Source: an uncultured Desulfovibrionaceae bacterium
Lineage (GTDB): Bacteria > Desulfobacterota > Desulfovibrionia > Desulfovibrionales > Desulfovibrionaceae
Assembly (NCBI GenBank): GCA_944324045.1
Contig: CALUUT010000083.1
Span: 1-45,718 of the forward strand
Direction of reading: 5' to 3'
Length of the DNA: 45,718 bases
This document shows positions 1 to 9,798 of this stretch, piece by piece. The first letter of the stretch is position 1, and every line of letters starts with the position of its first letter. The position numbers and the translations under genes are program-made. The notes below the pieces were generated by a model. That model was not told the origin of the DNA and made no database searches. It worked only from the letters and a program-made list of their open reading frames with translations.

Positions 1-335
1 AAAAACTGTTTTTCATGGTTCAACAGGGTGACTGTAAGAATCTCTCCATCGTTCAGCACGGAATGAGCGCATGCGGCCAGGGTGACGAGCCCGCCGTCTT
101 TAAATTGAATGACAAGCGTAAACGGCTGCCGCACGACATGTTTTTCCGCTTCAATCTGTTGCGTAACCGTGACCGAATTTTTCCATCGGCGATCCCATTC
201 CGCTTGGGCAAGCGCACGATTTTCAGGGGTATCATGCTGTGCGCATAGCCCTGTTTTCTGACTGTCCGGCGCAGGGGGAAATCCTGTCCACCATCCTCCC
301 TCAATATCTTTTCCGCAAATAAAGCATGGAATCAT
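1..335 (-). CDS. Small putative zinc-binding protein, partial (runs off left edge)
   Basis: This is an open frame of 111 codons on the minus strand. It starts at an ATG two bases after the purQ stop and stays open to the window edge, so the C-terminus is missing. The N-terminus reads MIPCFICGKDIEGGWWTG and is followed by GLCAQH. Cys4, Cys7, Cys31 and His34 therefore form a CxxC...CxxH pattern typical of a small zinc knuckle. The rest has alternating charged and hydrophobic residues, with no signal peptide or membrane segment in the visible part. Tight spacing implies co-transcription and probably translational coupling with purQ. I do not recognise the family; a role in purine synthesis is only suggested by position. 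Confidence 0.7.
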   Translation of the reverse strand, partial: MIPCFICGKDIEGGWWTGFPPAPDSQKTGLCAQHDTPENRALAQAEWDRRWKNSVTVTQQIEAEKHVVRQPFTLVIQFKDGGLVTLAACAHSVLNDGEILTVTLLNHEKQF

Positions 336-337
336 AG

Positions 338-1153
338 TCAGATATTCTGTTTTAAATACGTGATTGCATTTTCAAACAGGACTATGCCCAGCGCGGCATT
401 TTCGCCATGGGTCCATCTTGGATGATTTGTCGGATGGTTATACGCTTCCGGATGGGGCATAAGCCCCAATATGCGGCCGGACGGATCGCACAGACCGGCT
501 ATTCCCAATGGGGAACCGTTTGGATTATAGGGATATTCCATGGTGACTTCGCCTGTTTCAGGATGCGCGTATTGCAGGGGAATGAGCTGTTTTTCTGTCA
601 GCGCCTGCAATACGCCGGCGTTTTTGGGAATGAGTTTTCCTTCGCCATGCCTGACAGGGATATATAATTCGGTTATGCCTTTGGTAAAGATGCAAGGACT
701 TTTTGTATTGACCGCGAGGTGGCACCAACGATCTTCATACCTTGCGGAATCATTGTGGCCAAGAGATACCTGGCGTTCAAAATACGCATCGTTTAAAGCA
801 GGCAGGAGCCCCAATTTGACCAAAAGTTGAAAGCCGTTGCAGATGCCTAAAATCAAACCGCCGGAATCCAGAAACGTTTTAAGCTGCGTAAGCAGGGGAA
901 TTCCTGCGGCATCAGAGCTGTGCCGCCAGCGCATACTCGCGGCCTGTGCCGCGCCAAGATCATCGCCGTCAAGAAAACCGCCCGGAAAAATGAGAAAATT
1001 GTATTCGGACAGTCGGTTGCGTCCCGCAATAATATCTGCGAAGTGCGCTATATCCGTTGTGTCCGCGCCGCATTTGCGCGCGGCGAAAGCGCATTCTTCT
1101 TCACAATTCGTTCCATGTCCCGTAATCACGAGAGTATTGACGGCGCTGCCCAT
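338..1153 (-). CDS. purQ: Phosphoribosylformylglycinamidine synthase, glutaminase subunit PurQ
   Basis: PurQ releases ammonia from glutamine for the PurL subunit, which converts FGAR to FGAM in purine synthesis in the cytoplasm. The 271-residue protein is a class I glutamine amidotransferase. It shows the oxyanion strand LIFPGGF, the nucleophile elbow GICNGFQLL with the catalytic Cys, and the C-terminal PHPEAYNHP with the catalytic His. It is longer than the roughly 225-residue Bacillus type and resembles the amidotransferase domain of the large fused enzymes. I chose the ATG at 1153 because AAAGGAG lies six bases upstream; the reading frame extends 31 codons further without family similarity. 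A small zinc-motif gene follows two bases after the stop. pyrG is divergent. Confidence 0.92.
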   Translation of the reverse strand: MGSAVNTLVITGHGTNCEEECAFAARKCGADTTDIAHFADIIAGRNRLSEYNFLIFPGGFLDGDDLGAAQAASMRWRHSSDAAGIPLLTQLKTFLDSGGLILGICNGFQLLVKLGLLPALNDAYFERQVSLGHNDSARYEDRWCHLAVNTKSPCIFTKGITELYIPVRHGEGKLIPKNAGVLQALTEKQLIPLQYAHPETGEVTMEYPYNPNGSPLGIAGLCDPSGRILGLMPHPEAYNHPTNHPRWTHGENAALGIVLFENAITYLKQNI

Positions 1154-3161
<2,008 letters not shown>

Positions 3162-3337
3162 GCCGGAAAGCTTTTGCTTACCGGCATGCGCCGGACGGGC
3201 CGCTGAAGAGATGGTGTTCGCCATGTTCGACTCCAGGCGGCTCTTTCGCTGTTGCGGCAAATGTGGTATGCTGCGCGTCCTGTCGGAAAAGACAAAGCGA
3301 CGACCGAACATATCATAAACACCGCCTGGAGGTTTGC

Positions 3338-4150
3338 GTGTATTCCAATGCATTATATGCCCGGCTCTTATCCGGCCATTTCGTTATTGCCGGCCCCTGC
3401 GTGCTGGAAAGTCTTGAGCTTGCGCGAAGGGTTGCGCATGAACTTGCCGAATGCGCGGCAAAGCATGGTTTGCCTGCGGTATTCAAAAGTTCATATGATA
3501 AGGCCAACAGGACCTCGCTTTCCGGGTTTCGCGGGCCAGGCATGAAAGAAGGATTGGAATGGCTCAGTCAGATCAGAGAGGAAACCGGTCTGCCGGTCAT
3601 CACCGACATTCATGCGGCGGAAGAAGCGGATATTGCAGCCGCCTATGTGGACATTCTCCAGATTCCGGCTTTTTTATGCAGACAGACGTCTTTGCTGCTC
3701 GCCGCCGGAAAGACAGGCAAAATCATCAATATAAAAAAGGGGCAATTTCTGGCTCCATGGGATATGCGGGCCGTTGCGGAAAAGGTGGCTTCGACGGGCA
3801 ATTCGCATATTCTTTTGACGGAACGCGGCACAACCTTTGGATATAACAATTTGGTTGTGGACATGCGGGCGTTGCCCATTATGGCTGAAATCGGATATCC
3901 CGTTGTTTTTGACGCCACTCATTCCGTACAGGTTCCGGGGGGGAAGGGGAACTGTTCTGGAGGAGAACGGCAATATGTGCCCACGCTTGCGCGCGCCGCC
4001 GTTGCCGCAGGCGCGAGCGGCATTTTTCTGGAATGCCATCCCAATCCGGACAAGGCGCTTTGCGACGGTCCGAACAGTTGGCCGCTTCACCGGCTGTCCG
4101 CATTACTAAAAGAGCTTTCTCTGCTTTGGAGCATACCTAATGAAGCATGA
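3338..4150 (+). CDS. kdsA: 3-deoxy-8-phosphooctulonate synthase (Kdo-8-phosphate synthase)
   Basis: KdsA condenses arabinose-5-phosphate with PEP to Kdo-8-phosphate, the first committed step of Kdo synthesis for the LPS inner core. The 270-residue TIM-barrel protein shows the family start HFVIAGPCVLES, FKSSYDKANRTS, the LLTERGTTFGYNNL segment and FDATHSVQ. The proposed start is GTG at 3338 with GGAGG five bases upstream (3328-3332); the frame is open further upstream, but that part has no family similarity. The Asn versus Cys metal position near the N-terminus separates metal-independent from metal-dependent enzymes; I did not assign this class. The 3' end overlaps kdsC by 11 bases, indicating translational coupling. 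Confidence 0.95.
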   Translation: MYSNALYARLLSGHFVIAGPCVLESLELARRVAHELAECAAKHGLPAVFKSSYDKANRTSLSGFRGPGMKEGLEWLSQIREETGLPVITDIHAAEEADIAAAYVDILQIPAFLCRQTSLLLAAGKTGKIINIKKGQFLAPWDMRAVAEKVASTGNSHILLTERGTTFGYNNLVVDMRALPIMAEIGYPVVFDATHSVQVPGGKGNCSGGERQYVPTLARAAVAAGASGIFLECHPNPDKALCDGPNSWPLHRLSALLKELSLLWSIPNEA

Positions 4151-4712
4151 TTCCATTGATCCCGCACAAAATATAAAGCTGGTGGTGCTTGATCTGGACG
4201 GCGTTCTCACGGACGGCGGTCTTTATATCGACAATGACGGCCATGTGAGCAAACGGTTTAATGCTCAAGATGGATTGGGTATTAAAATTCTCCAAAAAGC
4301 GGGCATTCCGGTGGCCATTGTTACGGGACTTGCGTCAAAAGCGGCGAGGGTTCGTGCGGAGCAATTGGGCATAATCGATTATTCTGAAGGCAAACATAAA
4401 AAAAACTTGGTTGTTGATGCGTTTCGCCGCAAGTACGGCCTTGCCTGGAACGAGGTCGCATACGTCGGGGACGATTGGATAGACCTTGGTCCTATGAGTC
4501 TGGTGGGATTTCCAATCGCCGTGGCCAATGCTCAACCGGAAGTCAAGGCGGCGGCCGCCTGGGTGACGCAGACGCCGGGAGGCGCGGGCGCTGTGCGTGA
4601 AGTCGCCCGCCGCATACTGGCCGCGCAAAATTTGACGAAAAAAGCATTGGCATATTGGGTGGATGCGAGCAAACCAGAGCCAGATGCGGAAAACGCAGAG
4701 GGCGTTCAATGA
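4140..4712 (+). CDS. kdsC: 3-deoxy-D-manno-octulosonate 8-phosphate phosphatase (KdsC)
   Basis: KdsC removes the phosphate from Kdo-8-phosphate to give free Kdo. This 190-residue HAD-family enzyme of the C0 type (no cap domain) has the nucleophile motif LVVLDLDGVLTDGG, the RFNAQDGLGI segment, motif II Thr in VTGLAS, a conserved Lys in the SEGKHKK segment and the motif III/IV acidic pair in YVGDDWIDL. A roughly 20-residue acidic tail follows the domain. The gene starts inside kdsA and its stop overlaps the lptC start as ATGA, so kdsA-kdsC-lptC should be translated as a coupled unit. No arabinose-5-phosphate isomerase gene (kdsD) is visible here. Confidence 0.94.
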   Translation: MKHDSIDPAQNIKLVVLDLDGVLTDGGLYIDNDGHVSKRFNAQDGLGIKILQKAGIPVAIVTGLASKAARVRAEQLGIIDYSEGKHKKNLVVDAFRRKYGLAWNEVAYVGDDWIDLGPMSLVGFPIAVANAQPEVKAAAAWVTQTPGGAGAVREVARRILAAQNLTKKALAYWVDASKPEPDAENAEGVQ

Positions 4713-5350
4713 AAAAAAGGCGCATTCTTCTGATTATTCTTGGGGTTCTGATACTTGCAGGGGGGATTATATGGTTTTATACCCCCTTGGGCCGTATGGT
4801 GAGCCTTGCCACAAACGCCGCCTTAAATCCAAATAATACGCTTGAGGGAGAAGACGCCAACGAAGCCGTGACCATCGCCATGAAGACGCTTTCTCTTTCG
4901 CAAGGCGAACGCGGATTCGAGTCATGGCGGCTTAAAGCTAAGGTGGCGTCCTTGAAACAGGAGTCAGGAGTCATCACCGCTGAATTTCCTGATATCATCT
5001 ATTTTCGGAGAGAAAACGGGAAACCTGTATATGTGACGGCGCATTATGGAGAAATTGATCAGGAAAAGCATCTTATGACGCTTTGGGAGAATGTTCACAT
5101 TACGACAGATGGAAAGACGTTGCTTTCTTCCCGTATGCAGTATGATGACGTTAAAAGACTTTTAACGATGCCGAATCCGATCACCATTACGGCGGAAAAC
5201 CTTGTTGGAACAGCGAATACAGCCACGATGGACCTTGCTTCCAATATTATCGAAGCGCGAGGCGACGTTGTCGTCAAATTTGGAGCGTCTGAAACGACTT
5301 CAGCAGAGAAAGCCGAGACCGCATCTGAATCCGTAAAGAAACCTTCCTGA
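4709..5350 (+). CDS. lptC: LPS export ABC transporter periplasmic protein LptC
   Basis: LptC is the bitopic inner-membrane protein that receives LPS from LptB2FG and passes it to LptA. The 213-residue protein has one N-terminal membrane helix (about residues 4-23, after MKKRR) and then a beta-rich periplasmic domain of the OstA/LptC type; ENVHITTDGKTLLSSRMQYD is the typical repeat. The last 25 residues are rich in Glu, Ala, Ser and Lys. The ATG at 4709 overlaps the kdsC stop, which decides this start over an upstream in-frame codon. Sequence conservation in LptC is low, so context contributes much to the call. Confidence 0.88.
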   Translation: MKKRRILLIILGVLILAGGIIWFYTPLGRMVSLATNAALNPNNTLEGEDANEAVTIAMKTLSLSQGERGFESWRLKAKVASLKQESGVITAEFPDIIYFRRENGKPVYVTAHYGEIDQEKHLMTLWENVHITTDGKTLLSSRMQYDDVKRLLTMPNPITITAENLVGTANTATMDLASNIIEARGDVVVKFGASETTSAEKAETASESVKKPS

Positions 5351-5389
5351 TATTTCGCTCGCATAACCCCTATACGACGAGGATATACT

Positions 5390-5974
5390 ATGACTATGCG
5401 CTTTTTGCTTTATGCCGCAACGTTGATTTGCATAGGCTGCATGAGCGTCTCCACCGCCTTGGGCGCGCCGCAGTCGGAAGACGATATCATGGGCGCAGGC
5501 GGCATCCGCAAGGATGTCCCTACAACCATCCGTTCAAACAACATGCGTTATGACGCAAACAAACTGCAGATTGTTTTTGACGGAAAAGTCCAGGTTCGGC
5601 GGCCTGATTTTGATCTTGATGCAAAACGATTGACTGTGTATTTAAAACCCGCTCCAGAAAAGCCCAAAAGCGCGAATGAAAATTCGCACGATATTGGAAG
5701 CGGAATGAACGCGGGCGATATTGACCGCATGGTCGCCACAGGAAGCGTTCATATCGTCAAGGAAGGACGAACAGGCGATGCGGAAAAAGTGACGTTTTTC
5801 ATGGATGATGGACTGCTCGTCATGGAAGGCAACCCCATTTTGCGTGAAAATAAAAATACGATCAGAGGCACTGTCGTCAAATTTTATACAAAAGAAAATC
5901 GCAGTGAAGTCATAGGAAGCAACAATACTCCGGTAGAAGTTTTATTTTCCGTGCCGCCGGGCCGCAATAAATAA
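5390..5974 (+). CDS. lptA: Lipopolysaccharide transport periplasmic protein LptA
   Basis: LptA oligomerises into the beta-jellyroll bridge that carries LPS across the periplasm to LptD. The 194-residue product has a signal peptide (hydrophobic residues about 4-22, probable cleavage after TALGA). Its OstA-type domain holds TTIRSNNMRYD, IVFDGKVQVRRPDFDLDAKRL and a GSVHIVKEGRTGDAEKVTF segment. The start at 5390 is preceded by GAGG; an alternative ATG lies two codons in. It lies 39 bases after lptC and 12 before lptB, within one transcription unit. Confidence 0.92.
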   Translation: MTMRFLLYAATLICIGCMSVSTALGAPQSEDDIMGAGGIRKDVPTTIRSNNMRYDANKLQIVFDGKVQVRRPDFDLDAKRLTVYLKPAPEKPKSANENSHDIGSGMNAGDIDRMVATGSVHIVKEGRTGDAEKVTFFMDDGLLVMEGNPILRENKNTIRGTVVKFYTKENRSEVIGSNNTPVEVLFSVPPGRNK

Positions 5975-5986
5975 AAAGGGAACAGT

Positions 5987-6712
5987 ATGTCTTCAATTCT
6001 TGAGGCGGAAGGTCTGAAAAAAAAATACGGCGAACGCGAGGTTGTGCGTGGCATCTCTTTGAAGATGCATCAAGGGGAAATTGTTGGGCTTTTGGGACCA
6101 AACGGAGCCGGTAAGACGACAACGTTTTATATGGTTATCGGGATTATTCGTCCTTCTGCGGGAAATGTGTTCCTTGATGGGAAAAATATTGTGGACTGGC
6201 CGCTTTATGAACGCGCAACTGTTGGTTTGTCTTATTTGCCGCAAGAAAGTTCTGTTTTCCGCAAGTTGACGGTATATGAAAACTTGCAGTTAATCCTGCA
6301 ATACACAAACTTGAGTCCTAAAGAGGAAAAAGCGCGAGCGGAATCATTAATGGAGGAATTCGGCATAACGCATCTTGCCAAAACACGCGCCATGCATCTG
6401 TCGGGCGGAGAACGCCGGCGGCTTGAAATAGCGCGTTCGCTTATCCGCGAGCCAAAGTTTCTGCTCCTTGATGAACCTTTTGCTGGCATAGACCCTTTGG
6501 CGGTTGATGATATCCAGTGTTTGATCAAGGGATTGTGCGCCAAAGGCATCGGCATCCTCATTTCAGACCATAACGTCCGCGAGACCCTTAACATATGCGA
6601 CCGCGCCTATCTTGTGTATGAAGGACAGATAATTTTGAACGGCACGCCGCAAGAAATCGTCAATGACCCCAAGGCACGCCGCGTATATCTGGGGCAGGAT
6701 TTCTCTTTGTAG
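5987..6712 (+). CDS. lptB: LPS export ABC transporter ATP-binding protein LptB
   Basis: LptB is the cytoplasmic ATPase dimer that powers LPS extraction by LptF and LptG, which are encoded at 19275-21568. The 241-residue protein has Walker A GPNGAGKTT (residues 37-45), the Q-loop YLPQESSVFRKLTV with the typical LptB groove sequence, the signature LSGGERRRLEIARSL, Walker B FLLLDEPFAGIDP and the H-loop ISDHNVRETL. Length and motifs are standard. AGGGAACAG just upstream supplies the ribosome-binding site. The short stem TGCTGC/GCAGCA (6717-6734) right after the stop is too weak to be called a terminator. Confidence 0.97.
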   Translation: MSSILEAEGLKKKYGEREVVRGISLKMHQGEIVGLLGPNGAGKTTTFYMVIGIIRPSAGNVFLDGKNIVDWPLYERATVGLSYLPQESSVFRKLTVYENLQLILQYTNLSPKEEKARAESLMEEFGITHLAKTRAMHLSGGERRRLEIARSLIREPKFLLLDEPFAGIDPLAVDDIQCLIKGLCAKGIGILISDHNVRETLNICDRAYLVYEGQIILNGTPQEIVNDPKARRVYLGQDFSL

Positions 6713-7320
6713 GTTTTGCTGCAAGAATGCAGCAGGCATTTAATTTTCTCAAAGGCAGGAAAACTGAAAGAATGATAGGGCATGCATATGTGCGCATCAA
6801 TGTCTACTTTCCCGGATTCCATGGCGTATTCCCTTCATAATATGGTCTGCGGCGGGCGCTTTTCTGTGCCGCATATATTGCGTCCTTTTTAAGCATGCGG
6901 CGTTGAAGGACAAAATCGTCTCGAAATCAGTCGTACTATCCGACTCTGCTTTTCAGGCTCTATGCCGGATTCCTCTTCTCTTGGGGATACATTTTCAATT
7001 TCTCCAGTATCTTTCTTAAAATTTTAATTGCGATATGTCATTGTCTAAAAGAGACTTTTGCTGTCTTTTTGACCCTGTCGATTTTTGGATAAACCTTTGC
7101 TTGCAAAAATCATGGCAAGTGTGGCATAATTCAAAGGAACAAGGTGTATACCGTCATAGTGAAGTATGCATAGAAAATATTTTGTTTTTATAATTAGAAA
7201 CAGTATGTCGCTATAGCAACTGAATATAGGCATCATTTTTTTGCAGTAAGAAGTCCTTGTAATGGCAGTGTATGCATTTCCGGTCAATGTATCAAAAAAC
7301 TTCCTGAAAAATGAGCAACC
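6713..7320. other. 608-base noncoding region with probable rpoN promoter
   Basis: No open frame with a ribosome-binding site or plausible protein is visible between lptB and rpoN. In many proteobacteria the two genes are nearly adjacent, so this gap is long. It contains the promoter-like element at 7101-7130 and an AT-rich leader of about 180 bases before rpoN. A short frame near 6788 (34 codons) has no ribosome-binding site and I do not call it. Confidence 0.6.
7101..7130 (+). promoter_or_regulatory. Putative extended -10 promoter for rpoN
   Basis: TTGCAA (7101-7106), an 18-base spacer and CATAAT (7125-7130) are preceded by TGG, giving the extended -10 form TGGCATAAT. The spacing and five of six -10 matches suggest a housekeeping promoter. 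It lies about 190 bases upstream of rpoN. Confidence 0.5.
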
Positions 7321-8757
7321 ATGGGCCTTGAACTCAGACAGCAACTGAAACTTGCGCAACAGCTTGTTATGACGCCGCAATTGCAGCAAGCCATAAAACT
7401 GCTGCAATTATCCCGTATTGAACTCATTGAAAATATCAACCAGGAGCTTTTGGAAAATCCTTTTCTCGATGATGTCGCGGACGAGGGAGATTCCCACCAG
7501 GATACCCAGCCATCCGAAAAACGTTCCGATGCCGATGATCAGGATACCATCTACGGCAAGGAAATCAGCGATAATGCGGATTGGGAGGACTATCTGGGCG
7601 ATTTTTCGAGTACGTCTCGCCAATCGACCCTTCGCGAGGCCGAATTGCCGGAAGAGGGGAGCTCTTTTGAGACCTATTATGCGGCCAGAACGACATTGGA
7701 AGGGCATCTGGAATGGCAGCTTAGACTTTCTTCGCTAACGGAACGCCAAAAAGAGATTGGCGAATTGATCATAGGAAACCTGGATGCGGCTGGTTATTTG
7801 CAGGCTACAGTCGAAGAAATAGCCGGCATGGCCAAGGCTGAAGTCAAAGAAGTGGAAGCCGTCCTCGCCGCGGTTCAGCGTTTTGATCCGGTTGGCGTTG
7901 CGGCAAGAACCCCGCAGGAATGCCTGTTGACCCAGATTGATGTACTGGGATATACGCGCGATCCGATTCTTGTGGGCATTGTGCGCGATCATCTGGAGGA
8001 TTTGGAAGAAAGGCGATATAAACCGCTTTTAAAAAAATTCAAGCTCACCCTGGATGACCTTAAGGATTATCTGAATATCATTCAGTCGCTTGATCCCATG
8101 CCTGGCCGGAATTACGGCGGAGACGAGCCTCTTTTTGTAAGTCCGGACGTCTATGTCTATAAAGCGGATGGCGAGTATATCATTATCCTCAATGACGAAG
8201 GGCTTCCCCATTTGTCTTTGAACGCCATGTACGAAGCCAGCATCGGCACTGCCAAAGACAAGGAAAGGGAATATCTTCAAGAAAAGCTTAAGGCCGCGTC
8301 ATGGCTGATAAAAAGCCTGCACCAGCGGCAACGTACCCTTTACAAGGTCACTGAAAGCATAGTCAAACATCAAAAAGAATTTTTTGATGAGGGCGTTTCA
8401 AAACTGAAGCCCCTTATTTTGAAAGATATTGCGGAAGATATAGAAATGCATGAATCTACGGTAAGCAGAATTACCGCAAACAAATTCATTGCGACTCCGC
8501 ATGGGACTTTTGAATTGAAATTTTTCTTTAACAGCGCTCTTGAGCTGGACGACGGCTCGCATGTAGGTTCCGAGAGCGTTCGCTTGCTGATAAAAAAACT
8601 TATTGCCGAGGAAGATCCCAAAGAACCTCTCAGCGATGAAAAACTGGGAGAGATTCTCAAAGAAAAACTGAAAGTGAATATTGCGCGGAGAACTGTTGCA
8701 AAATATCGAACAGCGATGGGCATTGAATCTTCGTCGAAACGGAAACAACTTTTTTGA
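7321..8757 (+). CDS. rpoN: RNA polymerase factor sigma-54
   Basis: Sigma-54 directs RNA polymerase to -24/-12 promoters that need AAA+ activators; in Desulfovibrio this regulon covers nitrogen, motility and carbon genes. The 478-residue protein has the Gln/Leu-rich region I (LRQQLKLAQQLVMTPQLQQA), an acidic region II (about residues 45-100), the core-binding domain, the helix-turn-helix HESTVSRITANKFIATPHG and the RpoN box ARRTVAKYR at about 455-463. All domains look intact. The ribosome-binding site before the ATG is weak. The gene sits between lptB and hpf, the conserved proteobacterial order. Confidence 0.97.
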   Translation: MGLELRQQLKLAQQLVMTPQLQQAIKLLQLSRIELIENINQELLENPFLDDVADEGDSHQDTQPSEKRSDADDQDTIYGKEISDNADWEDYLGDFSSTSRQSTLREAELPEEGSSFETYYAARTTLEGHLEWQLRLSSLTERQKEIGELIIGNLDAAGYLQATVEEIAGMAKAEVKEVEAVLAAVQRFDPVGVAARTPQECLLTQIDVLGYTRDPILVGIVRDHLEDLEERRYKPLLKKFKLTLDDLKDYLNIIQSLDPMPGRNYGGDEPLFVSPDVYVYKADGEYIIILNDEGLPHLSLNAMYEASIGTAKDKEREYLQEKLKAASWLIKSLHQRQRTLYKVTESIVKHQKEFFDEGVSKLKPLILKDIAEDIEMHESTVSRITANKFIATPHGTFELKFFFNSALELDDGSHVGSESVRLLIKKLIAEEDPKEPLSDEKLGEILKEKLKVNIARRTVAKYRTAMGIESSSKRKQLF

Positions 8758-8780
8758 AGCATTGCCAGCACCTGATATCT

Positions 8781-8815
8781 ATGGTAGCAGATATTTACTA
8801 CCATGCTTTTTTGTA
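8781..8815 (+). terminator. Hairpin with T-run between rpoN and hpf
   Basis: ATGGTAG (8781-8787) pairs with CTACCAT (8798-8804) across a 10-base loop and is followed by GCTTTTTTG. This resembles a weak intrinsic terminator. It could uncouple rpoN from hpf levels; since hpf follows only about 60 bases later, it may act as a partial terminator. Confidence 0.55.
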
Positions 8816-8867
8816 TTGTACCGGCAGAGGCTTTTGAAAACATTTCGGGAAATTCAAGGAGGAGCGC

Positions 8868-9416
8868 ATGAACATTGTCTTCACGTTCAAAAATTTTGAG
8901 CCGTCAGATCATTTGAAGCAATATGCGCGCAAGAGACTGGAAAAACTTGGTCGGTTTATATCGAATCCTGACAGTGTGGAAATCGCTGTACTCCTGACTG
9001 TAGACAAATTTCGCCAAAGAGCCGAAGTTCGCATGACCGGCGATTATCTGGATATCTCCGCAATGGAGCAATCCGAAGATATGTATGCAACCATGGATAT
9101 GGTTCTTGATAAGCTTTCTTCACAATTAAAGCGACAACAGGAAAAACAGAAAGATCACAGACGTCAGGCCGGGGCCGCCCGCATGGTGCAGATGGACGTG
9201 TTTCAGCTTGACGAGGGAGAAGGGCGCGAACGTAAAATTGTAACCTCCAATAAATTTGCGCCTAAGCCCATGACTGTTGAAGAAGCTGCGCATCAGCTTG
9301 AAACGGGCGGCCAAAAGCAGACATTCATTGTATTTTTGAATGCCGTGACGGACAGAATTAATGTGCTGCACAAGATGCCTAATGGTGATTTTGGTTTGAT
9401 TGACCCGGAAGCGTAA
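8868..9416 (+). CDS. hpf: Ribosome hibernation promoting factor, long form
   Basis: Long HPF dimerises 70S ribosomes into inactive 100S particles in starved cells. The 182-residue length and two-domain layout mark the long form: an N-terminal ribosome-binding domain (about 1-100, beginning MNIVFTFKNFEPSDHLKQYA), a charged linker rich in Lys, Gln and Arg, and a C-terminal dimerisation domain (about 125-180) with KPMTVEEAAHQLE and FIVFLNAVTDRINVLH. AGGAGG lies just upstream of the ATG. Location after rpoN is conserved, but the usual ptsN/rapZ genes do not follow; instead a strong terminator and a PEP synthase gene come next. Confidence 0.95.
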   Translation: MNIVFTFKNFEPSDHLKQYARKRLEKLGRFISNPDSVEIAVLLTVDKFRQRAEVRMTGDYLDISAMEQSEDMYATMDMVLDKLSSQLKRQQEKQKDHRRQAGAARMVQMDVFQLDEGEGRERKIVTSNKFAPKPMTVEEAAHQLETGGQKQTFIVFLNAVTDRINVLHKMPNGDFGLIDPEA

Positions 9417-9426
9417 ATCGTATGTC

Positions 9427-9456
9427 AAGCCCGGCGGAATGCTCCGCCGGGCTTTT
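9427..9456 (+). terminator. Strong intrinsic terminator after hpf
   Basis: A 12-bp GC-rich stem, AAGCCCGGCGGA (9427-9438) with TCCGCCGGGCTT (9443-9454) around a 4-base loop, is followed by TTCCTTTC. It ends the rpoN-hpf transcript 10 bases after the hpf stop. Confidence 0.85.
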
Positions 9457-9798
9457 CCTTTCATTTTCCACGACGCTGTGATGAGTTGAAGCGCTACGTG
9501 TTCCTTTGTCTTTTTATATGCTTTCCTGTGCCGTAATTTCACTGAACAAAATTCATAGAGTCCTTATAAGTATTCAGATATGAAAGAAAATAATTATTTG
9601 GATTTAATGGTTTTTCTAAATATAATAATATTGTAATATTGTAATATTACAAGTTGCTTTTTTTCTTTTGGAGTGACATAGGAAGCATACCAAGATGAGC
9701 ATATGCTACGCGTAAGTGTAAATTTTAATTGCAATACGCACATCAATCGTCAAGCAGCTCTAACGATTTTTATGGACGCGCCCTGAAAGGAGGACGTC
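9457..9798. other. AT-rich intergenic region before the PEP synthase gene
   Basis: These 342 bases hold the palindrome at 9626-9652 and the strong ribosome-binding site AAAGGAGG just before 9799. I see no open frame. I could not pick a convincing -35/-10 pair, so the PEP synthase promoter is unassigned. Confidence 0.6.
9626..9652. repeat. Tandem 8-bp repeat forming a 10+10 bp palindrome (candidate operator)
   Basis: TAATATTG occurs at 9626-9633 and 9634-9641, and a third copy with one change at 9642-9649. Within it TTGTAATATT (9631-9640) and AATATTACAA (9643-9652) are perfect reverse complements two bases apart. The TTGT...ACAA ends resemble the outline of CRP/FNR-family and Rex half-sites, but the core does not match any consensus I know. 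It lies 147 bases upstream of the PEP synthase start. Confidence 0.6.

Noticed and set aside
6717-6734. TGCTGC/GCAGCA hairpin after lptB as a terminator
   Set aside because: Only six base pairs and no adjacent T-run.
7113-7127. TGGCAAGTGTGGCA as a sigma-54 promoter for rpoN
   Set aside because: The GG and GC elements are 10 bases apart instead of 12, and the TTGC element is missing; an extended -10 promoter fits better.
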